DNA from: Halichoerus grypus
Taxonomy: Eukaryota > Chordata > Mammalia > Carnivora > Phocidae
DNA length: 64,000 nucleotides
Assembly: GCF_964656455.1 (NCBI RefSeq)
Contig: NC_135717.1
Coordinates: forward strand, 2,976,001 to 3,040,000
Direction of reading: 5' to 3'
This document shows positions 9,979 through 22,548 of the stretch, piece by piece. The notes beneath the pieces were generated by a model. The model did not search any database. It saw nothing but the letters and a program-made list of their open reading frames with translations, and was not told the origin of the DNA. Each line of letters starts with the position of its first letter. The first letter of the stretch is position 1. The translations under genes and the position numbers were made by a program.

Positions 9979-12299
9979 CAATAGTAATTTCTTTACTATT
10001 TTTATAACCTGAATTTATGAAAAAAAATATAAACTGTCATTTTATGAACTTGATTTCTGAATTCTCCTAGAAACTTTAGATGATCAAGCCATATTTCATT
10101 ATGGTAATACATCATCGATGTTAAAAAAAAAAGAAAAGCAAAAACATCACCATCAATATTGGAGAAACAAGAAATGAAAATTTTCTAAACTAGAGTTAAT
10201 GCCACTTAACCTTAATAACAAAAGAAGAGAAATGCAGGGCAGAAGCCTTTTGTAGGAGGGAAAAGGGGAGTAACCTGGTGGGGTTGCAGTCACCCAAGAC
10301 AGGAAAGGTCTTGCAGATTATCGCACTTGGCTCTTGACCCTCCCCCTAGAAAGCTGGACCGTTAGAGCGAATGGCCGTTCCGTAGGCTGTTTATCACAGG
10401 AAAGTGCCGTGGGGCCTGACTATGGTGGAGTTTTTCTCACCAATGAGATGCTTGAGGTGATACTCCTAGGTTCACGAAGTGGCTTTCGTAGGCTGAATGT
10501 GGCTGTGCTTTGCAAATAACGCATCCTAAAAGGCATGCCTTGAAGTAGCCAGAACTGGACCTTTTGGTAATGACTGCCCTTTTTTCATCTTTGCACTATA
10601 TTTAATAAAATATGTTGGAAAGAATTCAACATTACTTAATAAAACAAAATTCTGAAGAAAAGTAAAATGCAAAAAAAAAAAAAAAAAAGATTTGATGAGG
10701 AAAATCTTTCTAAAAGAAAACTTGCTATTTCTAGTATTCCTTTTGGCTTTCCATTCAAGACTTCTGCCCAAAGTATAAGCATAAATAACTAGACCATATG
10801 GAAATTGGTTGTAAAAGATGTTTTAAATCAGCCAGTCCCTCCAAGAGTCTTGGAGCATCACATACATTGATGTTACGCTGGCTAATGAAATTGCCTCTTG
10901 GAGAGTTTTTATTCAACCAAACTGAAATTCTTTCTCTGAGAAATTCATATTACTTTTTAATACAATTGTCTTGGTTCATACCCCAGGGATATATTTAAGT
11001 TATAATTGAATATTGCATTTTTAAGAAGGTTCCTTAATTTATTGCTTCCTTCAGCAAATTTTGCTTGGTGTTGTTCTGTCAGAATAATTTAATTTTACAT
11101 CAGCTAATTTAGCTCATATTAATATTTCCCCTGAAATTCAGATAGCTTGGCAAGCTGTTTAGGTGGTGAGAAAGAAAACTCTTTTATAGGAAGCATTAAA
11201 ATGTTAAATTATTTTGAAGTGAAATCATTTTATCAGTCCTGGGAGGCAGTCCATTACTAATTCTATTGTATCCTTTCAAGAAAAGTCAACTTTTACTGAA
11301 AAAGCCAGTACTCTTTTCGCACTTCATCCTCTTTCTCTGTTTTCCATAATGCCATCCTTCCTTCCAGTCTCCTCCTGCCCCTCCAAGTCCTCCCAGGATT
11401 GCTGACTGCAATAACAGCTCGACCTGCTTTCTGAGTCACAACAGCAACAGAGTCCCTTGTCAGTGGTTACAATGTTCAGTGAATAATTCAGACATGATGA
11501 AAGAAAGCCTCATTTGACAAGATAGTACCTGTTTCAGTGAACGGCTGGTGTGCAAACAATGCCGGCGTTAGTTGGGGGGATACGGGAGTTCAAAGGATTT
11601 GGTGATTTGGGGAAAGTGAATTGCAGCTCAGGGAGCTTCACCAGCATCCTTTCTACTGTTCCCACTGTGGGCCTGGAGCTTCTTGCGTTGCTGATTACAT
11701 AGCATTTGGATGATGTTTTATCTAATTTCTGATAAGGCTTTGTTTTATAAAGTGGGCTTGCTTCTGTGGAAATAAATGAAGAGCAAAGGAGAACAAACAG
11801 AGGCTATTGATTCATAGTTTGCTCCAGCAATAGTTGGCTCTAGCAAGGGAGCCTTGCTTCCTGCTGATATGCAGAGGCAGGCGGGGAGTGACAAAGCTCT
11901 GCCGGGAGAGCAGGGGAGGCTCGGTGTCTGATTGTAGGGTGTTGGCCTGGGGAAGCTGGAGGCAGCTCGCTAGAAGGGGGCATCTCAGGGGATTGCTTTG
12001 GGGAACATATTTGGCTTTTTCTGGTTGGTCCTGAGCTGGGAAGGATCTGAAGGGACAAAAGTAGAGAAGTTGGTGGTCATTGCCCAAGTCCCAACCGTTC
12101 TAGGCCATTGGTGCAGAGGATGTGTTTGTCTTCTGACTGGCCTGCCGCGTGGGTTGGGGTTCTGCTGGCATACACGGCCTGGCCAGGGTCTTCAGCACAT
12201 TCAGTCTCTTACTTTGTGCTGAGAAGTACATCTAGCCAAGTGTGAACTGAATATACTTCAGTGGGAAATTTTAAATTAAGAAGGATAATGGGATATTTT
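9979..12299. other. Unique intronic sequence, with candidate conserved stretches
   Basis: No repeat family or exon was recognised. 10660-10690 holds a poly-A run. The segments 11030-11290 and 11690-11840 are low in obvious repeats and rich in TAAT words, with an ACAAACAG/ATTGATTCAT cluster near 11793-11816, which is the look of non-coding regulatory DNA. Conservation cannot be judged from one sequence. Confidence 0.4.
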
Positions 12300-13190
12300 T
12301 AAAATTTACTTTTTAATTTGTTTACAGTAAAATTCACTCTTTTTGAAGGACATAGAATCTGGTAACCACTGCCACAATCAAGATACAGAACATCACCTCC
12401 AGAAGGTCAGCCCCTCCTCTCCCCCCTGATCCCAAGCCACCAAGGACCTGTTTTCTGACCCTATAGTTTTACCTTTTCCAGATGTCATGTAAATGGATAC
12501 GTACAGAATGGAGCTTTTTGACTGGACTTCTTTCACGTAGCGCAAAGCACAGGGCACATCCCCATTGTTGCATGTATGTCAGTAGTTCATACCGTTTTTT
12601 TAAACACCAAACTTCAGTCTTTATTTGTATTTTGCCAGTTTTCCTCCTCATGTCCTTTTCCTGGTCTAGGTTCTACCCAGGACATCATGTTGCATTTCAT
12701 CCTCATGTCCCCTTAGACCCCTCCAACCTGTGACAGTTTCTAGGCCTTCTCCTATATTTTATGCCCTTGGCACTTCTGAAGAATCTGGTCAGCTGTTTTG
12801 TAGAATGTTCCTCCCTTTGGGTTTGTCTGATGTTTCCTCATGATTAGACCGGGATTATGGGTTTTGGAGAAAACTACCAAAGATGTGCCCTTTTCATGCC
12901 ATCATATCTGGGGATAACATATCAACGTGACTTATTCCTGGTGATGGGAACTTTGAGCACTTGGTGAAGGTAGGGTTTGACAAGTTTCTCCATGTGCACT
13001 TGCTTTTTTTCCCCACATTCTATTCCTGAAAGATTTTTTCTCATACCAACCAAGTATGTGATGTTTTTCCACATGAATGCCCCAATTCTCTGACACCAAC
13101 TCCCAAAGTCAGCACAGGCCCCACAAGACTGCATCTACTGCAGATGGCAGCCACAAATGGGGTGCTCAGGCTACCTACATTTCTGCCCAA
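12300..13190 (-). mobile_element. Ancient LINE-1 (L1M/L1ME type) 3' end, minus orientation
   Basis: Phrases such as 'caatcaagatacagaacatcacctccagaaggtc' (about 12376), 'cctcatgtccccttagacccctcc' (about 12700) and 'gggtttgtctgatgtttcctcatgattag' (about 12819) are typical of the complement of old LINE-1 3' ends. It is diverged with no coding capacity and continues after an interruption at about 13850. Confidence 0.8.
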
Positions 13191-13194
13191 CCTA

Positions 13195-13850
13195 TTACAA
13201 ATTCAGAGGTTCTCATGACCTCCCCAGGTTTGATAATTCCCTAGAATGACCCAGTAAAGTGCTGTATTTATCGTAACTGGTTTGTTATGAAGCATGCAAC
13301 TCTGGAAAGAGAGTCATAGGGCAAGGTATGGGGAGGGGGTGAGGTACAAAGCTGCCATGCCTTCTTTGGGTGTGTCACCCTCTGAGCACCTACATGTGTT
13401 CACCAGCCTGGAAGCTCCACGCACCCCTCAGTTTAGGAGTGTTTATGGAAATTCTGTTACATGGGCATGATTGTTGAATTCATTGGTCATTGGTGATTGA
13501 CTCAGTCTCCAGTCCCTTTCCCCTCCCCAGAGGTTGGGGGAGTTGAGGGGCAAGTTCTAAGTTTCTGATCAGTGCTCTACCCTCTGAAGCAAGGTAGGAG
13601 CCCTCCAAGAATTGCATCCTTACAGCCAGAGACACTCCTGTCACCCTTATCACTCAGAAAATCCCAAGGGTTTTAAGAAATCTCTACAGGGACCCCAGAC
13701 AAAGACCGGATGTAGATTTCCCATTATGCTGCAGTTCCTTAGAAGCAAGTCCCTGGTCCAGCCCACACTCAGGCGGAGGGGCATTGTGCTCCACAGTGGA
13801 GGGGAGAGTGTCCAATACCGTGGGCATATGTTAGTCAACATATTATATTC
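13195..13850. mobile_element. Ancient interspersed repeat, family undetermined, interrupting the old LINE-1
   Basis: The sequence around 13200-13300 ('attcagaggttctcatgacctcc') and 13470-13540 ('ttcattggtcattggtgattgactcagtctccag') matches a widespread mammalian repeat that I recognise but cannot name securely. It sits between two parts of an L1ME-like 3' end. Orientation and exact boundaries are uncertain. Confidence 0.5.
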
Positions 13851-14907
13851 TGGGGGAGGTGCTTCGAGGCCAGGCGAGTATCTGTTTCTCCTTCAGCTTG
13901 CATCCGCCAGTTTTAGCGTTCGTCTGTGGATCGTGCCTGTAGCGGTTATTACGATTATATTCTGTTTCCTTTATTTCTTCTGCATCTACTATTTGGAATT
14001 CTTCTGTAGTGCAGATTTGTCACTTTCCTCATCTGATTCTCTACTCAGTTATTTCTTATATGGACACATGGACATTTATGTTATTCCTTGGGTTTTAATC
14101 TGTTTTTAGTTTGTACCCCAAATTCTTCCAGCTTTGACCTTGGAACTTTTTTAGGTTGGTTCCTGTATCCATTTGATTTTTTTTCGTAGCACTTCCTTAC
14201 TCTCTGGCACCATGAGATGCTCCAGGCTTCTTTTATACATGACCTGCACTGGCCGCAGAACTAGCCCTTTCTATAAAGACCCCTGGTTTCTTTTATTGGA
14301 AAATGGGGTTAGAAACGAGGATCTGGGTGCCAGGTGCTTGTTGCTGCTGGACTGCCACACTTCGAGGCCTCTCCGTGGACAGAGCTTGCAGATAGATGCG
14401 TGTATTCTAACCCATGTAAACCTGCAAGTCTATTTCCCTAGCTGTGTGTGTATATTTTAAAATAACCATGAGTTCATGCCGGCATCTCTGACCGTAATGG
14501 GGGACCATGGGTCCATTCCATTTTCCTGTGCTTCATATTTGTCATTTCTTTCTTTGCCAGTGAGAAACCTAACTCCCATTATCTACAATTTACTCACTTC
14601 TTTAGCCCTATCGTACATGTACACCAGTTTCAGAATTGCAAACTCATACCGCTGTGAGAAGCAGATTTACCACCTGAGCAGTGTGTCTGTGGAGCTCCTT
14701 TCTTGATTAGCCTTACAGTGACCAAAGGCTGTTTTACGGAGCTGCTCAGGCAGCTCGGCCCTGCCCCCGCCCGCGAGGATCTGTGGCACATTTGTCCTTG
14801 GTTCGTTAGTCATTCATTTATCACCTTCTGCATCCAACCTACCTTCTCCCAGTATCCCAGCTGGCTTTTGTTTGTCTTTAGTTTGTAAACAATGAAGTTC
14901 ACTCTAT
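13850..14907 (-). mobile_element. Ancient L1ME-type LINE-1 3' end, minus orientation (continuation)
   Basis: The order 'ggacacatggacatttatgttattccttgggtt', 'agcacttccttactctctggcaccatgagatgctccaggc' and 'tggtttcttttattggaaaatggggttagaaac' follows the complement of the L1ME 3' UTR. The 165- and 95-residue frames across it are chance frames. Confidence 0.8.
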
Positions 14908-14919
14908 GGTGACCCTTTC

Positions 14920-15101
14920 TTTTTCTTTTTTTTTTTAAGTTTTTATTTTAATTCCAGTTAGTTAACATACAGTATTATATTAGTTTCAGGTGTACAACAT
15001 AGTGATTCAACACTTCCATACGTCACCCGGTGCTCATCATTACAAGTGTGCGCCTTACTCCCATCCCCTATTTTTCCCACCGGCTCCCCTCTCCCCTCCA
15101 C
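14920..15101 (-). mobile_element. Short 5'-truncated LINE-1 3' end nested in an older LINE-1
   Basis: A T-rich tail complement, then 'ccagttagttaacatacagtattatattagtttcaggtgtacaa', is the complement of a carnivoran LINE-1 3' UTR. A 12-bp duplication with one mismatch (GGTGACCCTTTC at 14908-14919, GGTGAGCCTTTC at 15102-15113) flanks it. The insert is about 180 bp. Confidence 0.85.
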
Positions 15102-15660
15102 GGTGAGCCTTTCAGTGAGACCCACAGAAGCATAGAGTTGTGTGTCCATCACTACCACCTGGAATGGTTTCATCACCCTCAAAACCCCTGCAGTCCTTCC
15201 CTCCAAACCCCAGCAACCACCGCTCTGCTTCTGATCATACAGTCTTGCCTTTTTCAGGGTGTCATGCCAATAGGCTCTTCGGGTCTTTTGCCTAGCAAAG
15301 TGCATTTAAAATGTATTCATTCTCTTATGTGAATCAACAGCTCATTCCTTTTAATGCTGAGTAGTATTCCATTGTCTGAATGTATCATGATTTGTTTATA
15401 CATCTGTTGAAGGATGTTTTGTTTGTTGGGGTGGTGATGAATAAAGCTGCTACAAAAAAAAAGCGCTACAAACATTTGCCTGCATAATCTTTCTTAAACT
15501 TACATTTTTAGTTCACTTGGGTAGATACATAGGAGTGGATCAGATGTTATATGTTTAATTTTAATGTGTTTGCAAAATTTCTGTTTATCTGGAACATAGA
15601 ATGAATAGCACCTTTCCTTATTGAGCATTTTGATTGTCAAATTACATATGGCTTTTTAAA
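15102..15660 (-). mobile_element. Ancient LINE-1 fragment, minus orientation
   Basis: 'ttccttttaatgctgagtagtattccattgt' (about 15347) and 'aataaagctgctacaaa' (about 15441) are the complement of the ORF2 end and 3' UTR of old LINE-1s. It is host to the nested insertion just upstream. Confidence 0.8.
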
Positions 15661-17237
15661 GTTGACTGATTTTTCCCCCCTTAATTTCTTTGGAAAATCC
15701 AGAAGTTACTGTATTTATGAAGCACATTTTTCTTTTGATCCATACTTAGTGATATATTTAGTTATTTGGTGGCAATTCATCTAAATGAATGAATTCATGT
15801 GCCATTTCATCTTTTCTTGCCTTAAAAAACTAGGCCTAATCGTTGTGTAGGGTTGATGGGGGTGGAGGAGAGGAGCGAGGGAGCAAGAGGGGGAGAGAGA
15901 GGAGACAAAACAGACACCATACAGGATGTTGGGGAAGAGTGGGGAGAACATAGGCGTGACTCAGGTGTTTTGATGATACAAGCTGATTGGGGTAGAAATA
16001 TGCACGGTTTCAGTGGCTAAGTGAGTCGTGGAGACAGGAACATTCAGGCTATGAGATCATGCAGTACTGGAACACTGAGGTTGAATAATCTGAAAATTAA
16101 TAACAAAATCATAAGAATAATATTTAAGAACAAGCGTGAAGTGTTTGTATTTGCTTTGATTTTTGAATAGCAGACTGTGGAGCTTTTTACTTCTTGCTCA
16201 GTGGTTTAAACCTAGCCCTAGGCAGGAATCAGCAGATACTGTTTTCATATGACAAGTCTTTAGCTGTTATTTGAAATGCTTTTTTGGGGCAAACGATGGT
16301 CACAAAATATCAGTAGATGACTGTGAACCAGAGCATATCTTTGTGGGGTTGTGTTATTTTCAACCACCATTTAGCCACAGATTGTTTAAAGAGATTGAAA
16401 ATATTTTTAGATGGAATAAGTTGGGAATGAATACATGCTAGCCTCTTAATTCTGTTTTGGGGAATATATCTCTGCAATTAAAATCTAAATGTTTCTAAAA
16501 CAATCCGTTATTTACCTTAGATCAGTGTTTTGCCTCGTACAGGATGCTTATGGGGCCATTTCTGGTGGTCCCAGTGAGGACAGTCATCGAGAGGACAGGA
16601 GCCAGGCTAGACCACGTGCAAGGCCTGGACGGTCCTGCCTGATGAAGACGGCTCCGTGCCCTCCCTTGTCTTCCACATGTCCCCTTAGATGTTTACGTAG
16701 GTTACAAGAAAAAACTCTATTCATCATAGGACGTAGTATTCCATTTTTTAAATAAACATATAGCACCTTTGCAGTGTTTTAACATGTACTGAAATTCTCC
16801 AAATGCAATTACTGAGTAAATTAAGGGAAAACTGTACTTTGTTTTCTTGGGAATGTTACCAGGAGCCACTCACTGTTTTAGTGATGCCCCGTGGAGTAGA
16901 AGCTGCTGGTAAAACACACCTGTATGCATCTTCATTTCGGGCTGTGGCATGGAAATATGTAACAGAGGGCTTTGAGTTTAAGGTTTGAAAGAACCTGTAT
17001 CAATAAAAGTTTTTAAGATGTCATTTATTGTCATCCTCTCCAGTTTTTAAATTTTTGTAATATGCTCCCATGAAATAGGTTATAAAATCACATAATTCAA
17101 TGGTTGATTTGTGGGGGAGGTTGCCTGCTGTTTTTAAGTCTTCTTCTGGGACTGCCCCCCCATAGCCTCTCACTTCTTCCCTGTTAAGTCTCCAGAGACC
17201 CCATCTGATATGATGGCTGGCATGTGATGGGGGTATT
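15661..17237. other. Unique AT-rich intronic sequence
   Basis: No exon or repeat family was recognised. A GA-rich run lies at about 15863-15906. Frames at 16489-16988 have no domains. Confidence 0.5.
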
Positions 17238-17466
17238 CAAAGATTTTATTTATTTGAGAGAGAGCTAGCACGAGCGGGGGAAGGACAGAAGGAGAGGGGG
17301 AGGGAGAGAGGCAAGTGGACTCCACACTGAGCGTGCAGCCCAACATGGGGCTCACAGTGGGGCTCCAGGCCTGGAGAGGGGGGTTCTTGACGTGGAGCTT
17401 GATCCCAGGACCCCGAGACCATTACCTGAGCTTAAGGCAGACATTTAACCGATGAGCCACCTAGAT
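17238..17466 (-). mobile_element. Can-SINE, minus orientation, diverged
   Basis: 'caaagattttatttatttgagagagag' (tail complement) leads through a GA-rich body to 'gatgagccacctag' (head complement). Several body substitutions and the degraded head indicate an older copy. Confidence 0.9.
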
Positions 17467-17619
17467 GTGAGCTATATTTTCTGGGATCCTTTGCTGGTAG
17501 CCTGTCCCATGTCAACATGGCAAATTGTTTTAATACTGCATTTAAAAATAACCCTCATTATTCCTGAGAATGCCATATATGTCTTCACTTAAGTAATGTG
17601 TCATTTGTCTAGGAGTTTT

Positions 17620-17690
17620 ATTTCAATAAATACCATTAATATTTGAAATTATTAGTTCAATAAATATCATTAATATATAAATAAATACCA
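17620..17690. repeat. Two-copy AT-rich tandem duplication (about 36 bp)
   Basis: 'ttcaataaataccattaatat' is followed by a near copy, 'ttcaataaatatcattaatat', about 36 bases later, then a third partial AAATAAATACCATT. This is simple local duplication. Confidence 0.75.
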
Positions 17691-17816
17691 TTCCCTCTTT
17701 CTCATATCATTTGCAAATAAGCTTAATCTGTTAATACTTAGCCTAACCTTGGTATTTTTAATAGTTTGAGTTTAAATTTTTTCTTGGCATGTAACGTAGG
17801 TATAATAAGGTACACG

Positions 17817-18020
17817 GGGTGCCTGGGTGGCACAGTTGTTTAAGTGTCCGACTCTGGATTTTGGCTCAGGTCATGATCTCAAGATCATGAGATTGGGCCC
17901 TGCACTGGGCTCTGTGCTGGGCATAGGGCTGCTTGAGATTCTCTCTCTCCCTTTTCCCTCTGCCGCTCCAACCAACCTCCCCGTTCATGCTTTCTCTCCC
18001 TAAAAAAAATTTTTAAAAAG
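17817..18020 (+). mobile_element. Can-SINE, plus orientation, older subfamily
   Basis: Head 'ggggtgcctgggtggcacagttgtttaag', then 'ggctcaggtcatgatctcaagatcatgagattgggccc', a CT-rich body and the tail AAAAAAAATTTTTAAAAAG. The flanks 'taaggtacac' and 'taaagtacac' look like a target-site duplication with one change. Confidence 0.93.
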
Positions 18021-18024
18021 ATTA

Positions 18025-19475
18025 CTAAAGTACACAAATCTTAAGTATACAGATCACTGAATTTTTTCAACATTTTATTATGAACATTTTCATTTGTAGA
18101 AAGAATTATAAAGTGAATACCCTTATACCCACTGCCTAGATTGTACAATTAACATTTTGCTATATTTGCTTCATCATGTGTCTATCCACCGACCCATTCC
18201 TCTGTTTTTCCACCAGTCCATCTTATTCTTTGATGCATTTCAAAGTAAGTTGCAGACATTAGTACACTTTACCCCTAAACACTTCACCCCACATTCTGTT
18301 AACCAGAGTTCAGTATTTGTTTACTTTTTTTAAAGGTAAAATTTGCACATAGTGAAATGCATAAATAGTAAGTGTACCACTTGAGTCACTTTTACAAAGG
18401 CATACGTGTGTGCACAGCAAGCTCCAACACTATGGAAGATCCCCATCGCCCTGAACGGTTCCCGGGTGCCCCTTTCCCATCAAACCTGTCCCGACCGCCA
18501 GAAAAGACTGATCTTCTGGACTTGGGGTCATCGGTTAGCTCTAGTCTGGGACTCATGGGTGACCATGAAACCCTTGAAGGGGGACCATGAGTCAAAACCA
18601 TCACATGCCCTGGTGAGTGTCCAGTGGGGTTTCCCATTTCAGCAGTCATGTTTTGTGTGGTAGTGTTCTTGCTGGTAGGGTCAGTGAGGATAATGAGCTA
18701 AGGGAAGAAGAAATACTTAAAACATGATCTAAGACACTATTCTCAATCCTCCTGTACAAAATAAACCCCCCCTTTTATAGCAAATATTTAATCAAGCTTC
18801 CTTACTGTCCTGCAATGAAATTCATAGATTAAAAAAAAAAAGCCTACACATATAATTTCAGAAAATCAATATAATGTCCTTGCCTTGATAGTAAGGAGAA
18901 ATAAAAGAAAGCAATTCATAATGAATATGTATTTTAATATGTAAATTGAATGCAGAAGCAGATATGAGAATCCAGCTGTCATCTATTAGGCCAAACATTA
19001 AAGAGATTTTAAAAAATGTAAAACAGTACCAGTCTTTTAACTATTTTTTTGTTTAAAAAAATATAATTATAACATCCATAAAATATCTGTGTTAATATGT
19101 AAGGTTTGATATTACCATTTTTGATGAATCAACAAATATTTTTAAGTGTCTCAGTTTAAAATTTAATATGATAAATAGAAATAGATATCAACATAAATCA
19201 AAGCTTCTGGGAGTTCTCAGAATTATAATTTTAGGGCTGCATGACAACACTCAGACCAAAAAAAATCTGAGAACCATTGGTTTAGCCTGTACTGAAACTT
19301 CTTATAAAAGGAATCCTACAGAATGTTCATGCTTTGTATGTGTACAATGTTTATTTTACCCAACATAATGATTTTGAGATTCATCCATGCTGTTTGGTAT
19401 ACCAGCAGTTTGTTTCTTTTTATTGGTAAATAATATTCTGTTGTACAAATACATCACAGCCAATGAATTCTTAAA
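18025..19475 (-). mobile_element. Ancient LINE-1 (L1M) 3' end tracts, minus orientation, discontinuous
   Basis: 18050-18500 contains 'aacattttattatgaacattttcatttg', 'cttatacccactgcctagattgtacaattaac' and 'tgatgcatttcaaagtaagttgcagaca', all typical of the complement of an old LINE-1 3' end. 19320-19460 ('gattttgagattcatccatgctg') is a further piece. The sequence between about 18660 and 19300 is AT-rich and not clearly assignable. Confidence 0.7.
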
Positions 19476-19476
19476 T

Positions 19477-19539
<63 letters not shown>
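19477..19539. repeat. (AC)n microsatellite
   Basis: About 31 AC dinucleotides in 63 bases, with a single C-to-T interruption at about 19504. It lies at the edge of an old LINE-1 fragment. It is probably polymorphic in length. Confidence 0.98.
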
Positions 19540-19540
<1 letters not shown>

Positions 19541-20595
19541 CCATGAAAACCCTATCCAGTTGGGGATATGAAATATTTCCATGATGACTGCCCCCCTAAA
19601 CGTAGCTCCTATTCTGGCATCTAGGAATCTCGTATGAGTGGAAAATAAGGAACACACTGTTTTATGTCTGCCTCCTTAGCCCAACCACGCCTGTGAGGTG
19701 TTGCTGTGTTGATGGGTATGACGGTCGCCTGCTCTGGTTCTCAGTCTGCTGTCCCCCTTCTGTACCTCTACCCTTTGTTTCCCTCTACTTCCGTACAGAA
19801 CAGTTTTTAAATTTATATTTTATATGTGCAGACATATTCATTATAAAAAGCTACAAGCATCCACCAACCTTATTATGCCTCTAGTGTAGTCGAGCTTATG
19901 CATTTATAGATTGAAATGCATAGTCATTATACATAGTTTCCCTCCCCCCCCCTTTCTATTGCTGTTTGAGTATTATATTGATTTTTTGAAATTATATGTG
20001 AAGGCTGGTTATTTTTTCTATGAATTTCATCTCAGAAGAGTGAAGTGGGTGTGCATTATCAAATATTTGTTGTTAAAAAGGGGTGGGCTTTGGGTCCAAC
20101 AGGATTGAGAATACTTCTTGGACCATGATTCAATCATCCTCACTGAAACACACAACCTGGCAGCAGTAACATCACAATGCAAAGAATTAATCGTTTGCTT
20201 CATAAGAACTTGTTTTTAATAAGTGCATCATTTATTTAAAAATGGCATTTTTCCAAGAGATGACATTTCTGGCCAGTTGGCCAAGATTTGCTGTGATGGA
20301 TAGAAACGTCATGTTTGAGGATTGGCATCTTGAATTATGTGTAAAATTCTAATATTGATTTATAGAGGGCATTATTCTTGTGTATTATTCTCTTTATCTC
20401 CTTGGTATCTGATTTGCATTGGTTAATGTAAAATAAGAAAACTAGTTATCCATTTTTTCTCAGTCTGAACATTTCCTGAATTCATGCCTTAGGAAGTTCT
20501 TTTATTCCAAGAAAATGATCCAGCCACCATGAATTGCAAAGTATGTTATCTTATTTTTCACATTGGGAAGTAAGAATGGTAGCTACAAGTGAGGT
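19540..20595. other. Unique AT-rich intronic sequence
   Basis: No exon, RNA gene or named repeat was seen. It includes a short C run near 19933-19942. Confidence 0.5.
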
Positions 20596-20820
20596 CTCTG
20601 AAGTCAGAGCAGGTTGATTTTTATTCTGGCTCTCCCAGATAAGTCACATCTCTGCTTCAGTTTTCTTATCCATTAGATGGTGGTAATTGTGCCTACTGAA
20701 TAGGGCTGTAATTATCTTGATAATAGGTAATTATCAAGTGGAATAATATAATGTGAACACTTAGAATAGTGCCTGAGTTTTAGTAAATGATCAATAAACA
20801 ATAGCTTTTGGTTATTATTA
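20596..20820 (+). mobile_element. MIR SINE, plus orientation
   Basis: The order 'attctggctctcccag', 'agtcacatctctgcttcagttttcttatccattagatggt', 'gggctgtaattatc', 'cacttagaatagtgcctgag' and 'aatgatcaataaacaat' follows the MIR consensus from core to 3' end. It is strongly diverged, as expected for this ancient family. Confidence 0.88.
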
Positions 20821-20829
20821 GTTTTTATC

Positions 20830-21630
20830 ACAAATGGTAATTAATGGTGAAATTAGGGATTGTGTTGCCCTGATGAATTTTTTGGAATTAGATTTCTCAG
20901 TAGACAACAAGTATATATGGAGCCTATTATGTGTAGACACTTGGGAATTAAAGATATGAAGGGATAATGATTATTCCCTGGCGCAAGCTCAGGTAATTGC
21001 CTCTACAATAACACACCCAAAGGTGGTTGTATTTAAATGTCACCAGGGAGAAGTAGCAATATCAGGTGGAGTGTCGGGTTCCCCTGGTCGCTGCTTGGAT
21101 TTGGAAATTAGGAGCCTGTGAGCAATCTTAGTAGGAAAAGCCAGAGGAATTCAGGATAGGAAGGAAGTAGAAACAGTATGTCCATTTTGGGAAGTTTGGA
21201 GGAGAGTGGAATGGATGGGCATCAAGGAGGTCCCTTGGTAAGGATGGGAGAGGGGATGGCAGGGGCCATACAGGCTGGAGGGACAGCCGTGGAGGTGCTG
21301 TGGAGAGAGGATTGGAAAGGTCCATTGGGGGTCAGGAGGCCCGCTGAGGCTGAAAATCCCACTGATGCTCTGGGCTGGCTTCAGGGAGGTGACCTGGGGC
21401 TGAGCAGAGGAGGTTTGAGGAGAATGAGAACAAGAGCAGCCCAGAAAGATGTTTTTTAAAAAGCGCAAGGTGGTGCTGGGAGCCCATTGGCACGAGACCC
21501 AGGAGGGTGAGGGTATGGTAAGGTTTCCTCCTGTTTATTTCCCATTGTTTGCATTGTAGTTACTCATTTTAACCTGAAATGGAATCCATGATAGGTAATG
21601 CTTCCTGGGTGCAGGCACCTTTCTTGTCTA
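20830..21630. other. Unique intronic sequence, G-rich at 21200-21430
   Basis: No repeat family was recognised. The purine-rich stretch makes short overlapping frames on both strands without domains. Confidence 0.45.
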
Positions 21631-21760
21631 AAGACTTGAGCCCCTTCCGCCTGCCGGCAGCCCTAAGAGGCAGACGGTCTCGTGCTTGTCACTTTAAGGA
21701 CGAGGAGACAGAGTGACCAAGGTGCCGGGTCGCAGGCGCAGGAACCAGGGTTAGGTGGAG
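21630..21760 (-). mobile_element. MIR-like fragment, minus orientation
   Basis: 'ctaagaggcagacggtc', 'ctttaaggacgaggagacagagtgaccaaggtgc' and 'caggaaccagggttagg' follow the complement of the MIR core. It is diverged and short. Confidence 0.55.
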
Positions 21761-21837
21761 GGGCTGGGGCCTCAACCAGGCAACCGCACTCTTGGTCTAA
21801 ACTATGATGTGCTGCCTCATGAAACAAAGCAAGACGA

Positions 21838-22085
21838 GAAAAATGAAGGGGGAACATCGGAGGGGGAGACGAACCATGACAGACTGTGGACTCTGAGGAA
21901 CAAGCTGAGGGTTCTAGAGGGGAGGGGGGTGGGGGATGGGTTGGCCTGGTGATGGGTATTAAGCAGGGCACGTACTGAATGGAGCACTGGGTGTTATACG
22001 CAAACAATGAATCATGGATCGCTACATCAAAAACTAACGATGTGATGTGTGGTGATTAACATAACAAAATAAAATAAAAAAAGAA
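21838..22085 (+). mobile_element. 5'-truncated LINE-1 3' end, plus orientation
   Basis: 'ggagggggagacgaaccatgacagactgtggactctgagg', 'gggttctagaggggaggggggtggggg' and 'atggagcactgggtgttatacgcaaacaatgaatcatgg' are the carnivoran LINE-1 3' UTR, ending in an A-rich tail. Only about 250 bp remain. It is noncoding. Confidence 0.93.
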
Positions 22086-22548
22086 AACAACGTTGGACTT
22101 CTCTAGGAGGAAACAAAAATGCAGTGAGACAAAGTTACAGTTTTCCTCCTTGGAGGTCATCACTGTCATGGGGTGGCTTCTTACCGAAGCAAGGGGAGAT
22201 GATTTCTGAACGCTTACTTGGGGCCAGTTGCTATTAGTGTCATTTGTAGGACTCTCCCTTCCGGTCCCCACGGGGGCCAAGGGTCAGCCTGGCCGCTTCC
22301 ACTCTTGTTCATGCCTGAGGAGACCAGAGAGCAGTCATCTGCCTGGGGCCGCACCAGCCCGGTGCGGTCCTGGCTCCTGCCCACGTGCTGGCGCCACTAA
22401 CGTCCCCTTCATCCTTGGGGAGCCCGTTCTGTTCCTACGGTGGCGTGGCCGCCGTAGTAGTGGGGATCGCTCTCCTCTATGAAGTTTCACCGGAGACACT
22501 GTCACTTTGAAGCACAGTGACAGCACAGACATATAGAAGTAGAGGGTA

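Noticed and set aside
8926..10007. Reverse-transcriptase genes as a possible retron or novel RT system
   Set aside because: The residues and flanks are those of LINE-1 ORF2, inverted by twin priming, frameshifted and bounded by target-site duplications.
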